Positions 48,750-61,500 of a stretch of DNA of 64,000 nucleotides are shown one piece after another. The translations under genes and the position numbers were made by a program. The stretch is from Stratiolaelaps scimitus (lineage: Eukaryota; Arthropoda; Arachnida; Mesostigmata; Laelapidae). Below the pieces are notes generated by a model that did no database searches, was not told the DNA's origin, and saw only the letters and a program-made list of their open reading frames with translations. The stretch spans positions 248,001 to 312,000 of the forward strand of contig JABWDB010000038.1 of the NCBI GenBank assembly GCA_019614645.1, read 5' to 3'. Positions within the stretch are counted from its first letter, which is position 1, and the number at the start of each line of letters is the position of its first letter.

Positions 48750-50498
48750 TTATAATCTTTTGAGTGCTCGAGTATAAATCTTAGCTGAGGTGACTGATCG
48801 TACCTCGCTAGGAATAGAGCCCGACACCGGTGCTAATCGATGAGCGAACAAAAGTCCACTGATTTCCCTACTAACAAGAAGTATCTCAGAAGTTGTCGCG
48901 CGATTTGATAGCAAAGTGGTAAGTCGGAAGGAAATCTCCGGAGGGACGAGTCCTCTCGATTGAATGAAGGCTAATGCTGCGACTCGAACTCGGTATAGTG
49001 CAGGCAGCAGGTTCTCCGAAGAACATATGCCCTGGATTGAGTCTCTGCGAGTTCTTCGACAGATGGCTCTCAGTGCGTCATTCTGTAGACTCTGTGTTCG
49101 ACGCGATATGTTGCCGTAACCACCTTTCCAGACTGATATTGCGTTGCACAGAACTGGAAGGAAGACAGCTCTATAAAGCACCATGCGAAACCAATTCTTT
49201 TGGCTCACCAACCTGCCTGAGTCGTTGCAGAGACTGCAAAGCATTTGCGAGATAGCTCTGCGAGACGAGCTTGCCACTTGGCAGCCTCATGAAGGGTCAG
49301 ATCAGCCGGATCAATGTTAATGGATCTTTGTGAAATATATAAATGTATATATAAATGGTCTTCGAAATAGGGTCACATTCGTTTTGCTGGCATTGACCAG
49401 CAAGTCAAATATATCCACTACACTTTCCGACTGAACCAGTGCTGTTTCCAGGTCCGACTGGATCTTGGATGGCAGAAACCGGAAGAATAAAGGGGTGACA
49501 TAGGCATATGTAACAGTTCAACAAAGCCTTTCCCTCGAAATGTTCAAAATAATGAACCTAATGAAGATAATGAACAAATAAGGCTCAAGAACTGATTTCT
49601 GAACTGATTCCTATGTCGACTCTGTATGACCCACTCTCACACCTTTGCCGTCTGTCAGAGAGGTATGTGCCCAATCGGTCAACTGTGTTCGGCTTGCATC
49701 CAATACAGCCAGGAATTTGCGACAAAAGCCAGTGCTTCAGGTAGTTGAAGGCAGCTGTGATGCCTAGAAATACCCTCAAGCAGGCTTGTTGGGACAATTA
49801 TTGGAGGCAGTTGAATTTTTGGCTGTCTTCTACCGCATGATTCGCCGATGAATCTCCATAGTGGAGAAGTATCGTTCTGCAGTTGTCAGAAACGATCGTT
49901 GTAAAATGAATCCCGAGCGACGTGTCCAGGGCGCGCCTCTACCGCCGTAGATTTTCGTAGTCGGTAGGCTTCGACTCCGGGGTACCATTTCTCGAAAACC
50001 AGCGGTGTAATTTGTTGACCTTGTGTCTGTAACGGCGTAGAGGCGAAAATGCGAAGTGGCTGGAAAGATGAACTTCATCGTTGACTCGGGTCATGACAAA
50101 ACAAGCTTCATATTCGTTCAACAACAGACTACTGAATGGCTTTAAGCGTAGAGTGCACATCTTCCAGCCAATTCGCGTTCTCTATTTGAGTCTTGAAAAG
50201 GCCGATACTTGTGGTTCTGTCGTGCAGCTTGCTGTACATTGGGGCATCTGCAACGCTTTGAAGAGCAAGTTGCTTCTTTGAGGAGCTACAGGGTCGTTTC
50301 TTATTATGACTAGTGTTGGCTAATCGTCAAAGGATGGCGGGTTTTACCGCTCAGGCCGTGCAGAGAATCTACCACAGTTCGATAGCGCAATGTGATCAAA
50401 GCATGTCTTAAAGGCTGGCTGAGTAATTTCGTCGATTGCATGACCGAAGTCTCTGGAGGCAAAAAAGAGAAGCAGTCTTCGCGGGGCCATATTGGCAT
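48750..50498 (-). mobile_element. Decayed LINE (non-LTR) reverse transcriptase, jockey-like
   Basis: Read on the minus strand, scattered frames follow the order of a LINE ORF2 product. A decayed endonuclease end comes first (DHIALSNCGRFS near 50380). RT palm pieces follow: LGITAAFNYLKHWLL and YLSDRRQRC within 49797-49585, then LFIIFI near 49550. The catalytic YADD position is replaced by YAYV (49508-49497). Next is VNASKTNVTLFRR near 49390. Last is a 175-codon C-terminal frame (49277-48750) with LYRAVFLPVLCNAISVW and the typical Q.dALR repeat QNDALRAICRRTRR. Several stops and frameshifts plus loss of both catalytic Asp residues make it dead. It lies opposite to the host intron and close to the gypsy remnant. 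Confidence 0.75.
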
Positions 50499-50499
50499 T

Positions 50500-52290
50500 C
50501 GAGTTAATCGTTGAGATTTAAAAAAAAAAAATCATTTACATCCCGACTCCACGTATAGAATCTCTCCGGCGGCGTAATAAGCCACTTTTAATAAATAACT
50601 CACGAGTAACCAATTGGATTTTATCTGAGCAGGGCGACTTACTTAGTGCAACATGAGATTGTCGCTTCACTGATTATCCATTTTATATTATATAAACAGG
50701 AATACTAAATTTGATATATTTGTTGGATGAATCAATGCGTCGTACAACGGCTAGTGATCTTTATTCTACGGAACCATGTTGTATCACATTAGCTCAATTG
50801 CATAGATGCATTATGTGCGTACAGATCAGCGCATAACGTTTGCAAATCAAATCTGTGGAAGTTGTGCCCCAGAAGCTTTTTGATAGACCACTACAATATC
50901 TTTGAACTTTGATTAATCGAGACATAGGTCATGAACCATTGGAAGCATAAATTTATTATTATGCTCCAGCAGTTCTCGAGTAACATCTACGGTGGTGAAA
51001 TTATGAATTTTGTGCTCATGTGCTCGACCTTAAACCAAAAAAGGTCGCTCCCGTCTCTCTCTCTCTCTGTTTAACGCCAGTGGTAGTGGCAATGTGTCTG
51101 TTTAAATTGTTAGGGTCCTATTTTAACCCAAACAAGATCGGATCTATTATAGTTTCAAATCTGGAATCTTAGTTTACTAAAACTACAATGTCCAAATACA
51201 TTGGATACTCGCTTATCCTAGATCCTACTTGTCGTAATGATCTACATAATTACATATGCAGATTAGGAGAGAAAATAATATTATTCGAGGATTCGAGAAC
51301 ACTCCCGCAGGAGTTCGAAAGTGTTTACATCGCCGGTGTCATACCATGCCTTGGAAAATCATCTGTAAGCTCTAGTTATCTCATACTTAGTCGACTTTGG
51401 TTGAGACACCGTCCCGATACCTCTTGTTGTGGGCACCCAGCTGTGAGAAGGAAATCTCGCAGCGGGGACCCCTTCGTCGATTACGTTGAACTTTCCTCCT
51501 GATCTCGCTGACGATTTAACTTGTTGCAGGTTAAACACGCCGAGCCCGGTGGCCTCGTGCATTCGTGTGCGTTATATGTTGGCTGAGAGTCAGCCGGGAA
51601 AATTTATTATTTATTTAGGTTAAACACTTCCAATGATCAGTCTCACAAGCGTCAGCGAACACGAACCGTGTGCATCTAACAATGTAGTTGCATACAAGCA
51701 CAAATTTTGAATAAACAATAAACATCGATCGTGATTTTCACCACAGAAGCACGAGGTCGCTTTCATAAAGCTCAAGAGTTTCAGCTAACTCCATAAATAT
51801 GAATCAATAAATGGATTTTCACATCCTGTCTAGAGCCGGTCCACTATGTTCATGATAAAACGAGATTAGTATACGAGGCAAGTCATGGATGATAAAGGCA
51901 ATAAAAGATATTCAACGATCGAAGGGTGGAGACTATAAGGTTACAATGGCTGTCAGTTGACGTTCAGCGAGGCAGTGCTGCGGCATGATGCTTAAAAGGA
52001 GTCTGGCTGACTTCCTCTGAACAACTACAGAGCATGACTTTTGCGTTCCTTGGCTTATACAAATTCGAATTTAATTCCAAAAGACAAACTCAGCATAGTT
52101 AGTCCGGCTTACTTTTACTTCTACCAGGATTTTCCCTGTCAGAAGCGGTAGCTATGATTGTATGGTATACGTCAGACCTTGTTTGTTGCTTTGAAATTTC
52201 CGGGCTCGGTGAGTTTTCTCCGCTTACGTATCCGTAGACTTATTAGCCATGTTTCAGATGAGACCCGTTTAGATCACCTTAACCTGAGAT
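50500..52290. other. Intron-like stretch
   Basis: Short A-run (50520-50531) and CT run (51054-51068). A 104-codon frame at 51188-51502 (ATG at 51188, MSKYIGYSLILDPTC) has coding-like text but no recognised family and no splice pair. Confidence 0.45.
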
Positions 52291-52303
52291 TTTAAGGACG
52301 CAA

Positions 52304-52346
52304 AATGCTAACTTTGTTCTTATTCTTATTTGCTTTTCAGGTAAGT
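52304..52346 (+). promoter_or_regulatory. Recursive splice site (ratchet point 3)
   Basis: The strongest of the three. A branch-point-like TGCTAAC (52306-52312) and a pyrimidine-rich tract (17 of 20 bases before CAG) end in TTTTCAG at 52340, followed immediately by the perfect donor GTAAGT (52341-52346). It lies 17,492 bp after ratchet point 2, on the same strand. It implies that the plus-strand intron continues past this point to an exon further right. Confidence 0.78.
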
Positions 52347-52349
52347 GCT

Positions 52350-53650
52350 CATAGATCGAGGTTTCGTAAGGACAAAAGTGCATCCAGGATACCAGCATTT
52401 GTACACATGCAAATCATTTGCAGCGTTTTGTCCTTGCGTTGATATAAAAGTAAGTGGGGGAGTATGAATTCAGAGACAGTTCCTTATATGTGTTCGAAAT
52501 CCTCAACATTTTGATAACCTTTGTAAGCCGCAAATTATATAAGATGACTGTAGCAAGGTGACTTACTGGATGGTCTCATTCCGGTATCGTCAACCTCGGG
52601 AAGGGGAAACCTTCTGGGTTAAACTATCGTTATTCCGACAAGTATTGATCTCGTTACTGCTGCTCTTTATCGTATAATTGATACGATTATGTTCTTATGT
52701 ACTAAGAGAGCGAATATCTATCTATGCCGTCCTATATTAATACGTATTCGCATGACCCATGAGGGTTCAATGCTGGCAACGCTAGGTAATCGGGCCAAGG
52801 CGAACCTCTTCAAGTCTAGGGAGCATCAGAAGAGATGATGGATCACACAGCTACCCCCCTTTTGTCAGCCTGGGGTAACCGCCTGTAGCTCAGAACTACT
52901 GCTATTGGTTGGCAATGCTTAGCATCCACTCTTAGCGTCGCCTCAGTCGCTAATTCGCTTCGGTAAAGCGAACAGCCAACAATTTGGGCTATGTCACAAA
53001 GGACTCCGCTGAGATTGGCTATTTATAACTTTGCCTGTTAGATAGGCTAGTTAGGGCATTCTAGTGTCGTCGTTACTCCCAGTCTTCACTGTCAGCAGAG
53101 CCCAGGTGCAAATTTTTGCCTCGAGCTTCGTAACTCTCTTTACGCTGGTTGCGCGAGCGAGCAACGGAGACGAGCCGTTCCAGGCCTGATGTGAGCTGTG
53201 CAATAACATTTTCAAATATGTTACTTCTTCAACCATCTATCGGGTATCAACATTTGTCATCGGAGATTGTGTGTGACAACATATATATGAAGACTACTTG
53301 TATGCGAAGCGCTAAATATTATGGGGTAAGATGTATAATAATATGGGGCTGCCTCTCATCGCGCCTGGACAATTTCCCGAAACAAATGAATAATCATGCA
53401 GATATCTAATGTCAGAGGCTCGTTCACACATTAACTTGTCGTCAACCGTCCACAGCACCAAATACCAATGACCACAACGAAACTTTAACCCAAAGATGTC
53501 GCTGCAGAGTTTCGATGGCCGAAGACATCAGCCAGTTGCGCTATATGTCTCTTCTGTCTAAAGTTGCACATTCTGGATTAACCACGGCCACGACCTTTAC
53601 GCTGGGCCACTTCTAAGCCTCATAATACGGACGGATGTGTAATATACCGA
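52350..53650. other. Intron-like stretch
   Basis: A short frame from an ATG at 53218 reaches GTAAGA at 53326 in phase 0, without other support. Nothing else recognised. Confidence 0.45.
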
Positions 53651-53656
53651 CGGATA

Positions 53657-54140
53657 ATGAAGATGATGTACAAGACGAGTGATGGTAGTTTGGATAGCGG
53701 CGGGGTTGATGAGTCCTGTACAGGTGTGTTGGAGTCCTTGTTTTCCCTTTCCCAGTGGACGGTCCTCGACTGTCCTTCGCTCTCGTCGCCGAATCGAGCG
53801 AGCTGCAGACTTAGGGGACCGGCCGGCGGCAGCTGCCACCAACACCACCACCCCCATCTCCCTCCGACCCTTGTTCATTGTGTAGATGTCTACCTTGGAC
53901 AACAGTAGTGGCCACAGCTAGAACCCCGAAGCTGAGGGACACCCGTGGGTTGGGCAGGCATGGCTCAGACTCCTCGAGTGGGCTGCGCTCAACGACAGAC
54001 TACGGCTCCAACCAGAGGGGAGAGGTCCCTAAAGAGGAGGAGAGTCTATCAGAAAACGAAAGCCGGCGGCGGCGGCGGCGGGCGGCTGGGCTTGGGCTCT
54101 CCGACGTTGCCGGAGAGGGGATTGTTCACTCGTTATAGTT
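53657..54140 (+). other. GC-rich island with overlapping frames
   Basis: Several overlapping coding-like frames are present. One is an 83-codon ATG frame at 53657 (MKMMYKTSDGSLDSGG). Another is a frame to 54138 rich in Ser/Glu/Arg (KEEESLSENESRRRRRR) with a (CGG)n run at 54064-54082. The minus strand is also open at 53597-53902. Composition suggests an exon or promoter, but polarity, start and splice sites are unresolved. Confidence 0.25.
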
Positions 54141-54144
54141 GAGG

Positions 54145-55075
54145 CCGGAAGAGCGATATATATATATATGGATATACTGGGGCTGGACAGCTGAGCACGC
54201 GGGTCATCTGGGATGGCCCCGGTAATCGCTACGCCTCTTTCACTAGTTACGCGCGGAAAGCACATTGCATACATTCTTCGGTGTCCTTGCGTGTTAAATT
54301 AATTTATATATCGTATTTAATATATTCTCATAATGACGCATCTCCATTGTCTTTGTTCAGTGTAGGATTCAAAGAATATGATATTAAGCGTGATCGAGTC
54401 GGGTGCACGCTACTAAGTCAGGCCTGTTAATGCCTGAACTAGAACACATGATTCATTTTGAGGTGGTCGCCAGCCGAGATCCATGTGTGTAGCACGCCAA
54501 CAAGGTTGGCGTGCTAACAGTAGGAACAATAATGCCTTGATACAATTTCACGTACCACGAAGGTACCTATTAAACAAACGAAGTGTCAGATCAGAGTGCG
54601 ATCAGATTTAATGGCTCATTATTCATGCCACACACACACATTGGACAATTAGCATCTTCATTAAATAGAAAAGGCTCTAAGCAAAGTGCTAAATTTGGCT
54701 TGTCACTTTCAACGTTGCCACCTTAAGTACAACGGGGTGACGTTCTTGTGGGTCGCCGCGTATGTAGATGTTATGCCTTGTTGCTTCCCTACCGGCCTGA
54801 GCTATAGGAGACAGTAGACTCGGGTGCCTATTCTCAGTGGCACAATGTAACGCCTTCCAATAGGGCGTCATCAAGCGGTCACTTCGGTCACTTCATACAG
54901 CCTTTTGCACACATCCCTCGTGACGACTTGTCAATCAGCGTACCCGTTGGACCCAATGTAGCTGTTTAGTGTACGCAAGTTGTTGTTTTAGCTGACAGAG
55001 GATACAAGTCATAGCCTTGAAGGTTTACAAGCGCAACGTCTTGTTTACCAGAACCTGTAGGGCTGCCGCTAACTG
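54145..55075. other. No gene recognised
   Basis: AT-rich DNA with a short TA run at about 54157-54169. GGCGTGCTAAC and GTAGCACGCC near 54490-54520 form a small inverted repeat. Confidence 0.45.
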
Positions 55076-55081
55076 GATATC

Positions 55082-55154
55082 AACGATAACAATTTGATAT
55101 AGGCACATATCATATATATATTATGATATGTGCCTATATCAAATTGTTATCGTT
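55082..55154. repeat. Perfect palindrome, 33-bp arms
   Basis: Positions 55082-55114 are exactly the reverse complement of 55122-55154. The arms begin AACGATAACAATTTGATATA and end TATCAAATTGTTATCGTT. The 7-nt spacer is TATATAT. The flanks are unrelated. It could be a recent fold-back or MITE remnant, a cruciform-forming site, or an assembly or replication-slippage product. No target-site duplication is obvious. Confidence 0.95.
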
Positions 55155-55396
55155 TGTCAAGGCGGAATGGGAGTGCTATTGGGCGTTCACAAACCCATTG
55201 CCCAGTTAGGGGATATCTGGTCGGCGAAATTACTATATTATTATAATAATATTTTTTCTCATTGCCTATTGTACGTATTTCTGCTGAATCATATTAAGAC
55301 TATTCACCATGGATAGCATACCTATTGTGCAAGGCCGAGCTTGAGCATCATTCTTTTCTTTGGCAACGGTTGGAGTTCTGCTACTTTCTCTTTCAG

Positions 55397-58345
55397 ACGA
55401 AAAGTCAGCCTTCACTCAACTCGTCTTTGGAGTAACTAACCTATGCCTTTTACGCTCATCCAAGCGTACGTTGCTTTGTCCATCAGCTACGGCTTCAGTC
55501 AGAGTTCGGCGCAGACCAACCCCACGTCAACGACCGCTCCATAGCCCGTCTATAGTTCGAAGCGTTCTGACTTGACCGGGACCAGGCGCGATCCCCTCAG
55601 TATATATCTATGTGTGTATGCGTGTGTGTACGTGAGTGAGTGTTCCTATGCACGATCATATACAGTATTGTGTTATCTGTGCTCGAACACATCCTCCAGT
55701 CGCCAGTTGGCCACGAACCTCGCGCAACTTCACCTCATTATCCTCGTTCTCTTCTCCTCTGATTCCCTCCTGATGTTTCTCCCTTCCCGAATGCGAAGCT
55801 CGCTTTAGCATGGAGTGCATTGCGAGAAGCGCTTGAGGCTCCCGCGACATTCGCGACCAGCCAGCTAGCTAACAGCTATCACGAAGCTCGTTGTCCCTTC
55901 GAGGAGATCGTGACCGGTCCTCCAGAGACAGCGTTGTCTGCCTCTGGCTAGGCTCTGTCTACCCAATAGTCTCCTCCGCCCGGCGGCCCAGGCTGATCGG
56001 ACCAGAAGAGGGGAGTGGTGCCACTAGTAGTGTCGGAGTCTGCAGCAGCAGCAACAGCAGCAGCAGCAGCAGTACACATGTGTCTCTCTGTCTGTATGGA
56101 TATATGTATGTGTTGTGCTATGGTGATGGTGTATCTGCCTCAGTGGGTAGTACTACTACGACTACTACAATTTCCATTGCGTTGCTCTGCTCTGCTCTGT
56201 CAGTCAGTCGGCTGCTCTCTCGCCTCTATCGGAGCCTATGTCTGAGGCTGCACCCTCTCCGCGCACCGCTTGGTGACTACGTCTACTATTGCTGCTGCTG
56301 CTGCTGGTGCTGCAGCGGTGCTTGAGGGCAGGTTGGTTGGTGTCGGCATCTCGGTCGGAGCGCGACGACGAGTCGGCACACGACAAGAGAGTGTCGAAGT
56401 GAGACGATAACAGAGAGTTCCGTTGAGTGTGGCTGAGTTACCGGGCGACAGGCAGGGTGGTAGCAAAAGCCGCTTGCCGGCAGCTGTGGCGTTTTATCTA
56501 CCATCTATCTATTGCTATGCAAACCGCCCGCAGTTCGAGCTGGTCATCGCCGCAGCACTCTGCCACGGACGTCAGTAGCCTCCAAGCGAAGCCACGAAAT
56601 CAAGCCGAAGACGAACCTCGTCGTTAGTTCTGTCCTGTCTCCGTTTGTCAACCGTCAACTGCATCCACTTACTCATCAGCTTCATTTCACTCATTGATTC
56701 ACTCACTCACGACCTAGCAAAAAGTAACGCAGACCGCGACCCCAGCCAGTGACAACCAGTGAATCGTCAAGTGCATGAATGTGCGTCGCGTCAATGAGTT
56801 AAGTGTATATGTGTGCGTATCTAGCTCGCTTAGAATCGTTAAGCGCTAGAACAAAAAGAAAAAAAAAACGGAGTGAAATCGGGAGGACCACTGCCATTTC
56901 GCCGGAGCACGAATTATTCCATGTGTATACGACGTTGGTCTACCGTTTACAGGATCCGTCATCCGCGCTGAAATGCCGATAATTCGAACACGCTGAGAAT
57001 AAGAATCGTTGTGTTTGGTTGGTTTAGCGCTACGCACATTGGCCGAGGATCGATTGTCGGCCTGTTGGCTGGCTGCCGAAGATCTAGACGAGGAACAGGA
57101 AAAAGGTCCACTATTCGCTAACCGCCGCCGGCGCCGCCGCCGTCGCTACCGACCGCAACAACATCAACAACCGTCAACAGACGCTTGTGGGTACCGCCGA
57201 CCCGAATTGGCAGCCGCGTCGGGCAGGCTACCTCGCGTGTGCTTACCCAACCCCCCAAATAGTCGAAGAGCCCCCGAGGGCCACTTCGCTAACACGGGGT
57301 AAGGTTTGCCCCAGTGACCTAGTGGCGGGAAACAGCCGAGCGTCTCTGTTCTTCATTGTTCATTCATCATCATTGTTCTCAGGGATCATGGCTATTTGAC
57401 GTCAACCTCTACAGTGCGCTTAAAAGGAAGAGTGCCGCCCTTTGTTGTGTGTGATAGTTTGTTGTTCCGAATAGATTTCGCTATCATCGGCGTTTTCCAC
57501 CGGTGGTTCCCACGAGGGCCAGGTACCTCCCTGTAGGGTGTCAGGTCAATACCTCCGTGTTCTTCGTCAACAAACCGGCCAACAGCCAGCTGTAGCGGTG
57601 CACGCGAGTGGAGCTGATGGTCATTCGACTGACTTACCAGAGAACGTTCCTCTTATTTCTCGTTCTCAAACGCTCGAAGGTAATCATACATTAGGCAAGC
57701 CCGGCAGGACTGACAGCCACCTCCGGGACCTGAAGCAAGATGTCAGTACAGCTACAGCGTGGAGTATGGATCTTGAAATACAGTTACTCCGCTAAGTAAG
57801 AAAAGAAATATCTTCAATCACCCGTCAACATCTAGAAGTAGCTTTCATCTTCTGTTGACTTGCGGCTATTATATCGGCAGCCAAAACATCGTCGCTAGTT
57901 TGGATTTGCTTGCAGTGTATATCCCTCGATCTGTGCGTGCCCGTTACATTTGTTAACTGTGCTGATAAGGCCAGTAATAAACATCGGCTTACGTAAGACC
58001 TACTGCTGAAGTGATCGACACAGGAGGAACTCGGTAGCAAACGCCAGAAAAGGGTTCAAGTCTCGCGCTTTGATTGCCGCGCGCGTCGCTTTCGTTCTTA
58101 CGATAAATTAATTACTCGAATTACCTACGTCGCCACAACCGTTTTCGCCACCGCGGAAGCAGCAACTGCTATCATTGTTATTCTTGTTGTAACGGAAGCG
58201 AAGCGAAACAAGCTAACCTTCCTCTTAAACCGCTCGCCGGACCCGATTACCCAACAACCTCGACCACTCATCCACCCGACCGAGAGACCGCTCGCTCAGC
58301 CCCAGTCACAATTGGTGTTTCTCCCCCTTGGATACGACGGCCATA
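55397..58345 (+). other. Leader-like GC/CT-rich island upstream of exon 58346
   Basis: A strong acceptor (TTTCTCTTTCAG ending at 55396) is followed by an open frame to 55575 without a clear donor. A (CAG)n-type run lies at 56040-56073. A CCG-rich arginine-coding run lies near 57121-57150 in a coding-like frame (57003-57302) that has no ATG and meets a GTAAGG donor-like site at 57299. TGACGTCA occurs at 57397-57404. I read this as untranslated exons, promoter and intron of an alternative leader, but exon borders are not resolved. Confidence 0.35.
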
Positions 58346-58530
58346 ATGGTTGTACTGGCCAGTGCAGGTGACGGACGATCTCCACAAGCGGCCCCCGTTG
58401 ACCAAGCGCAACAACAACAACAGCAAAACGCTGAAACGCCGCGAGTGCAGTCCAACCTCACCGCTAGTCCTGCCAAGGCTAAGAAATGCGTAAACATTGC
58501 CAACCCTCCCGAAAGCACCCCCATCATCGT
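58346..58530 (+). CDS. Candidate alternative first coding exon (Q-rich)
   Basis: An ATG at 58346 opens 61 codons that exit in phase 2 at a consensus GTAAGT donor (58531). The product begins MVVLASAGDGRSPQ, includes a QAQQQQQQN stretch encoded by CAA and CAG (not a pure repeat), and ends NLTASPAKAKKCVN then IANPPESTPII. Mixed glutamine codons, a lysine-rich segment and a proline-rich end look like the N-terminus of a regulatory protein, but no family is recognised. Same strand and exit phase as the exons at 44005 and 62630. The acceptor of its partner exon is not in view. Confidence 0.45.
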
Positions 58531-58536
58531 GTAAGT

Positions 58537-61500
58537 AACCGACTCCGATTTACGAACTGATGTGCGAATTTCTTCTTCTTTGCGTTTCGATTCCGTAGAT
58601 ACCTTAGCTGAATGCTGTGGATTGTGTTACCCATGTAGGCTGCATCTAGTAAAATAATATCATGTGAACAAAACCATACTAATGTCATATCGTATAAGAT
58701 TGACGTATTTTCCAGCGCTACAGTTAAAGACTGTTCAATCGTAAACGAAGCACCTTTGCGCTACTACTTGGAAATGTAATAGCTGGAGTTTATCAGGTAG
58801 GATCAGATTGCTACACTGGCGTCTAAGGCGTCAGAACTCGATCGGTTCTCAATTCACTTTCTATCTTCTCCGTTATTGTAGGTGATAATCATGGTATTGA
58901 TGCTGATAGCGATTTAAGTAGCATTCTCCGCCGACATTACGCAATGTACATGTGGTCCAGTTTAGTTGACAACGTGTTTTGTTGAGATTGAATAGTCTTT
59001 GCCTAATTCGCGCCTCGGTGATCGATCGACAGCTGAAACGATCACTCACGTGGTTATAAATACCGTAGATAATATCTACATGGTCTACTTTCGAACGGCA
59101 AAATGGCATGCATGCTATGTTATGTAATGTAACACAAGGTGATATGATGTGTGCGATATGATGTGCGAGATAGAATGATGTTATATCATGTACAAGTATT
59201 CCAAGGGCCTAAAGGACGTCACAGGTGGGTGCCATAAACGCGCCACCGAGACGACACAAGAAGAACGCTCATTTATTGCAGCACCGATGAATGACTCATA
59301 TATTATATTATAATAGAACGCACGTATATGCCTGCTCAGATTCTGACTGGCTATTACATCTATCTATTTATCGGCTCACGGTTATCGGTTGAGTGTACAC
59401 CACCAACGAAGATGAGTATGGGTGGAGGGCATTCGCAGAAGCCGAATGAATTTTATCAGCACATTAATTATATGAAATACTTCTGTGAGAAATACAATTC
59501 TATGTACAATATATGATATATCTAATACCTCAACAATAATCACCGCTGCTGCCATGCCTCCTCTGAAGACCATTGTAGTTATAAAGAGTACGAAAGGTGT
59601 ATGGTATAGCACTTACATATGAACTACATTAAAATTGAGTTTACTTTCATTTTCACGATAATTTAAGCTTTTTTTTTTACCTATTTTACGGGTTACGTTT
59701 GTAAGTCAACCACAAACAAAGTGATTTGTTTGTCGACCAATGTGCAATTGTCTAACAGTAAACGCTTTGGTTATATGTTTTGGTTTATTATGAAGAATAC
59801 TGACATCGTCGCCCTGACCCCTGTCCAAATCGCCCGTGAATTTCCAATGATTCCTGGAAATGTTCAAAAGAGGAAAAATTTTGTTTAAGCTCCTTGTTTA
59901 CCTTCAACCTCCGTGTACTAGTTAAGCCTAGGCACTAGCAACTGGTGCGCTTGAACGGCGTTATATTGCAAGCAAATGCTTCCATATGTCATATGCACAT
60001 ATTCGCCTATGAATATCGTCAAAACAATTATTTCCCTATTACACGCTCGGTTGTGTCGTGTCCCTCCCACATAACGATTGACAGTGATGGTGTTCCGGCA
60101 TGAGAGGAGGCAGAGATGGACGTGGGAGGCATCCGTCAAGGTTGGCATTGAATGTCCGTGATCGTGCCGGCTAGGCAAGCCCTTTAGTTGCGACAGTCAT
60201 AGACCCCCTGTAGCTCCGATCGAAGCTCAGTAAGCTTTGTCCCGATCTAGCAATCCGGCGTAACACGTTACTGCGTCTCACCGCTGTGGGCCTACTACAA
60301 GAAGTTTTGGCTGTCTCAAACCGATCAGGCCACTTTGTTCTTGTAACACAACATTTCTACTGTTCTACTCAGAGCATACTCTCTGAGTCTAACGGAGGTC
60401 GTGTTATCAACTGCAGTTTCTTCTGTCTAACTGAGTATACATATATATATATGCCTGAACCCCTCCCTCGTATGATTTCACCCCCATATAAAAGATTTCT
60501 TCGTTCCATGTGAGCAACCACTGTGAAAGCAATGTGAGACTTACCAACTGCCAATTGTCGGCATGTTTCACACATGTTTACAGAACTTCACTTTAGATCT
60601 CGACGCAGCACGACCTATGAACACACGTAGCGACAACAACGATTAATTACGTTTAATGAAAAGTGCCTTTGTTTCTTTTATCGTTCTATATAAAAATCAT
60701 TTCTCTGTGTACATGATGCAGCCTATGTTTTTGTCCAAGTTTTCGGTTACATTCATTGTTCTGTCTGTTCGGTTGTTTGTGTTGGAATGCACCACTGAGG
60801 CAAACGATGCGTGAACCGATTGAGAAAAACCCAAAATGTGTTGTTGTTGTTTTGTGAGTGTCATTGAATTGAATCATATCATATTTGTAGCGTGTATCTG
60901 TACGTAGGGTATCTATATCTTTAACCACAACAGTTCGCAACGTATCGCACTATCTTTTAGCTATAGGATTGCCGGTGTCTCTGCCGCTAGCTCGCTTCGC
61001 TCGGCTTCGCTCCGAGTCCCCGTAGACTAGAGCATTGGACAGGAACCATCAACGGAAGATAAGCATGAGAAGATCTTAACTACATTTTGTCTAATAGCCA
61101 TCTGGTACCTAAGCAAACAACAACAACAATCATTTGACCGATGCAAAATTCGTCCATTTGGTAATCCTGTGAATTCATTCGATTCGTATTACACAAGTCC
61201 CTGTCGTCTTGTCAACCCTTCCAATATACGAGCACCACGGGATTCCACACCTTCAACAGCAGTTAGTTGGTGTCGAACATCGTCGACAGCCGTTCGCTGA
61301 TCCAGCTAGACTCAGAACTAGCCTAGTGGTTACAATAGTTACGAACTATTACCGTGCTTCGATGTCAACTCCTGATTGATGATGGCGACTACTACGTTGT
61401 CGTTGTTGCTGTCCGTTCTCGTTTGACGTCGCCTGGCGCCTCCGACGTTGTTTTCTAATGCCTCTTTAAGGACACCTACTATAACAACAGGAGGCCTGAG

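Noticed and set aside
57009..57302. Coding-like arginine-rich frame as a CDS
   Set aside because: No ATG and an in-frame stop immediately upstream (57000) without a usable acceptor. More likely leader DNA.
58860..58890. A fourth fused splice site (GTAG then GTGATA)
   Set aside because: The donor half is non-consensus and it lies only about 350 bp after an exon donor, unlike the three well-spaced sites.
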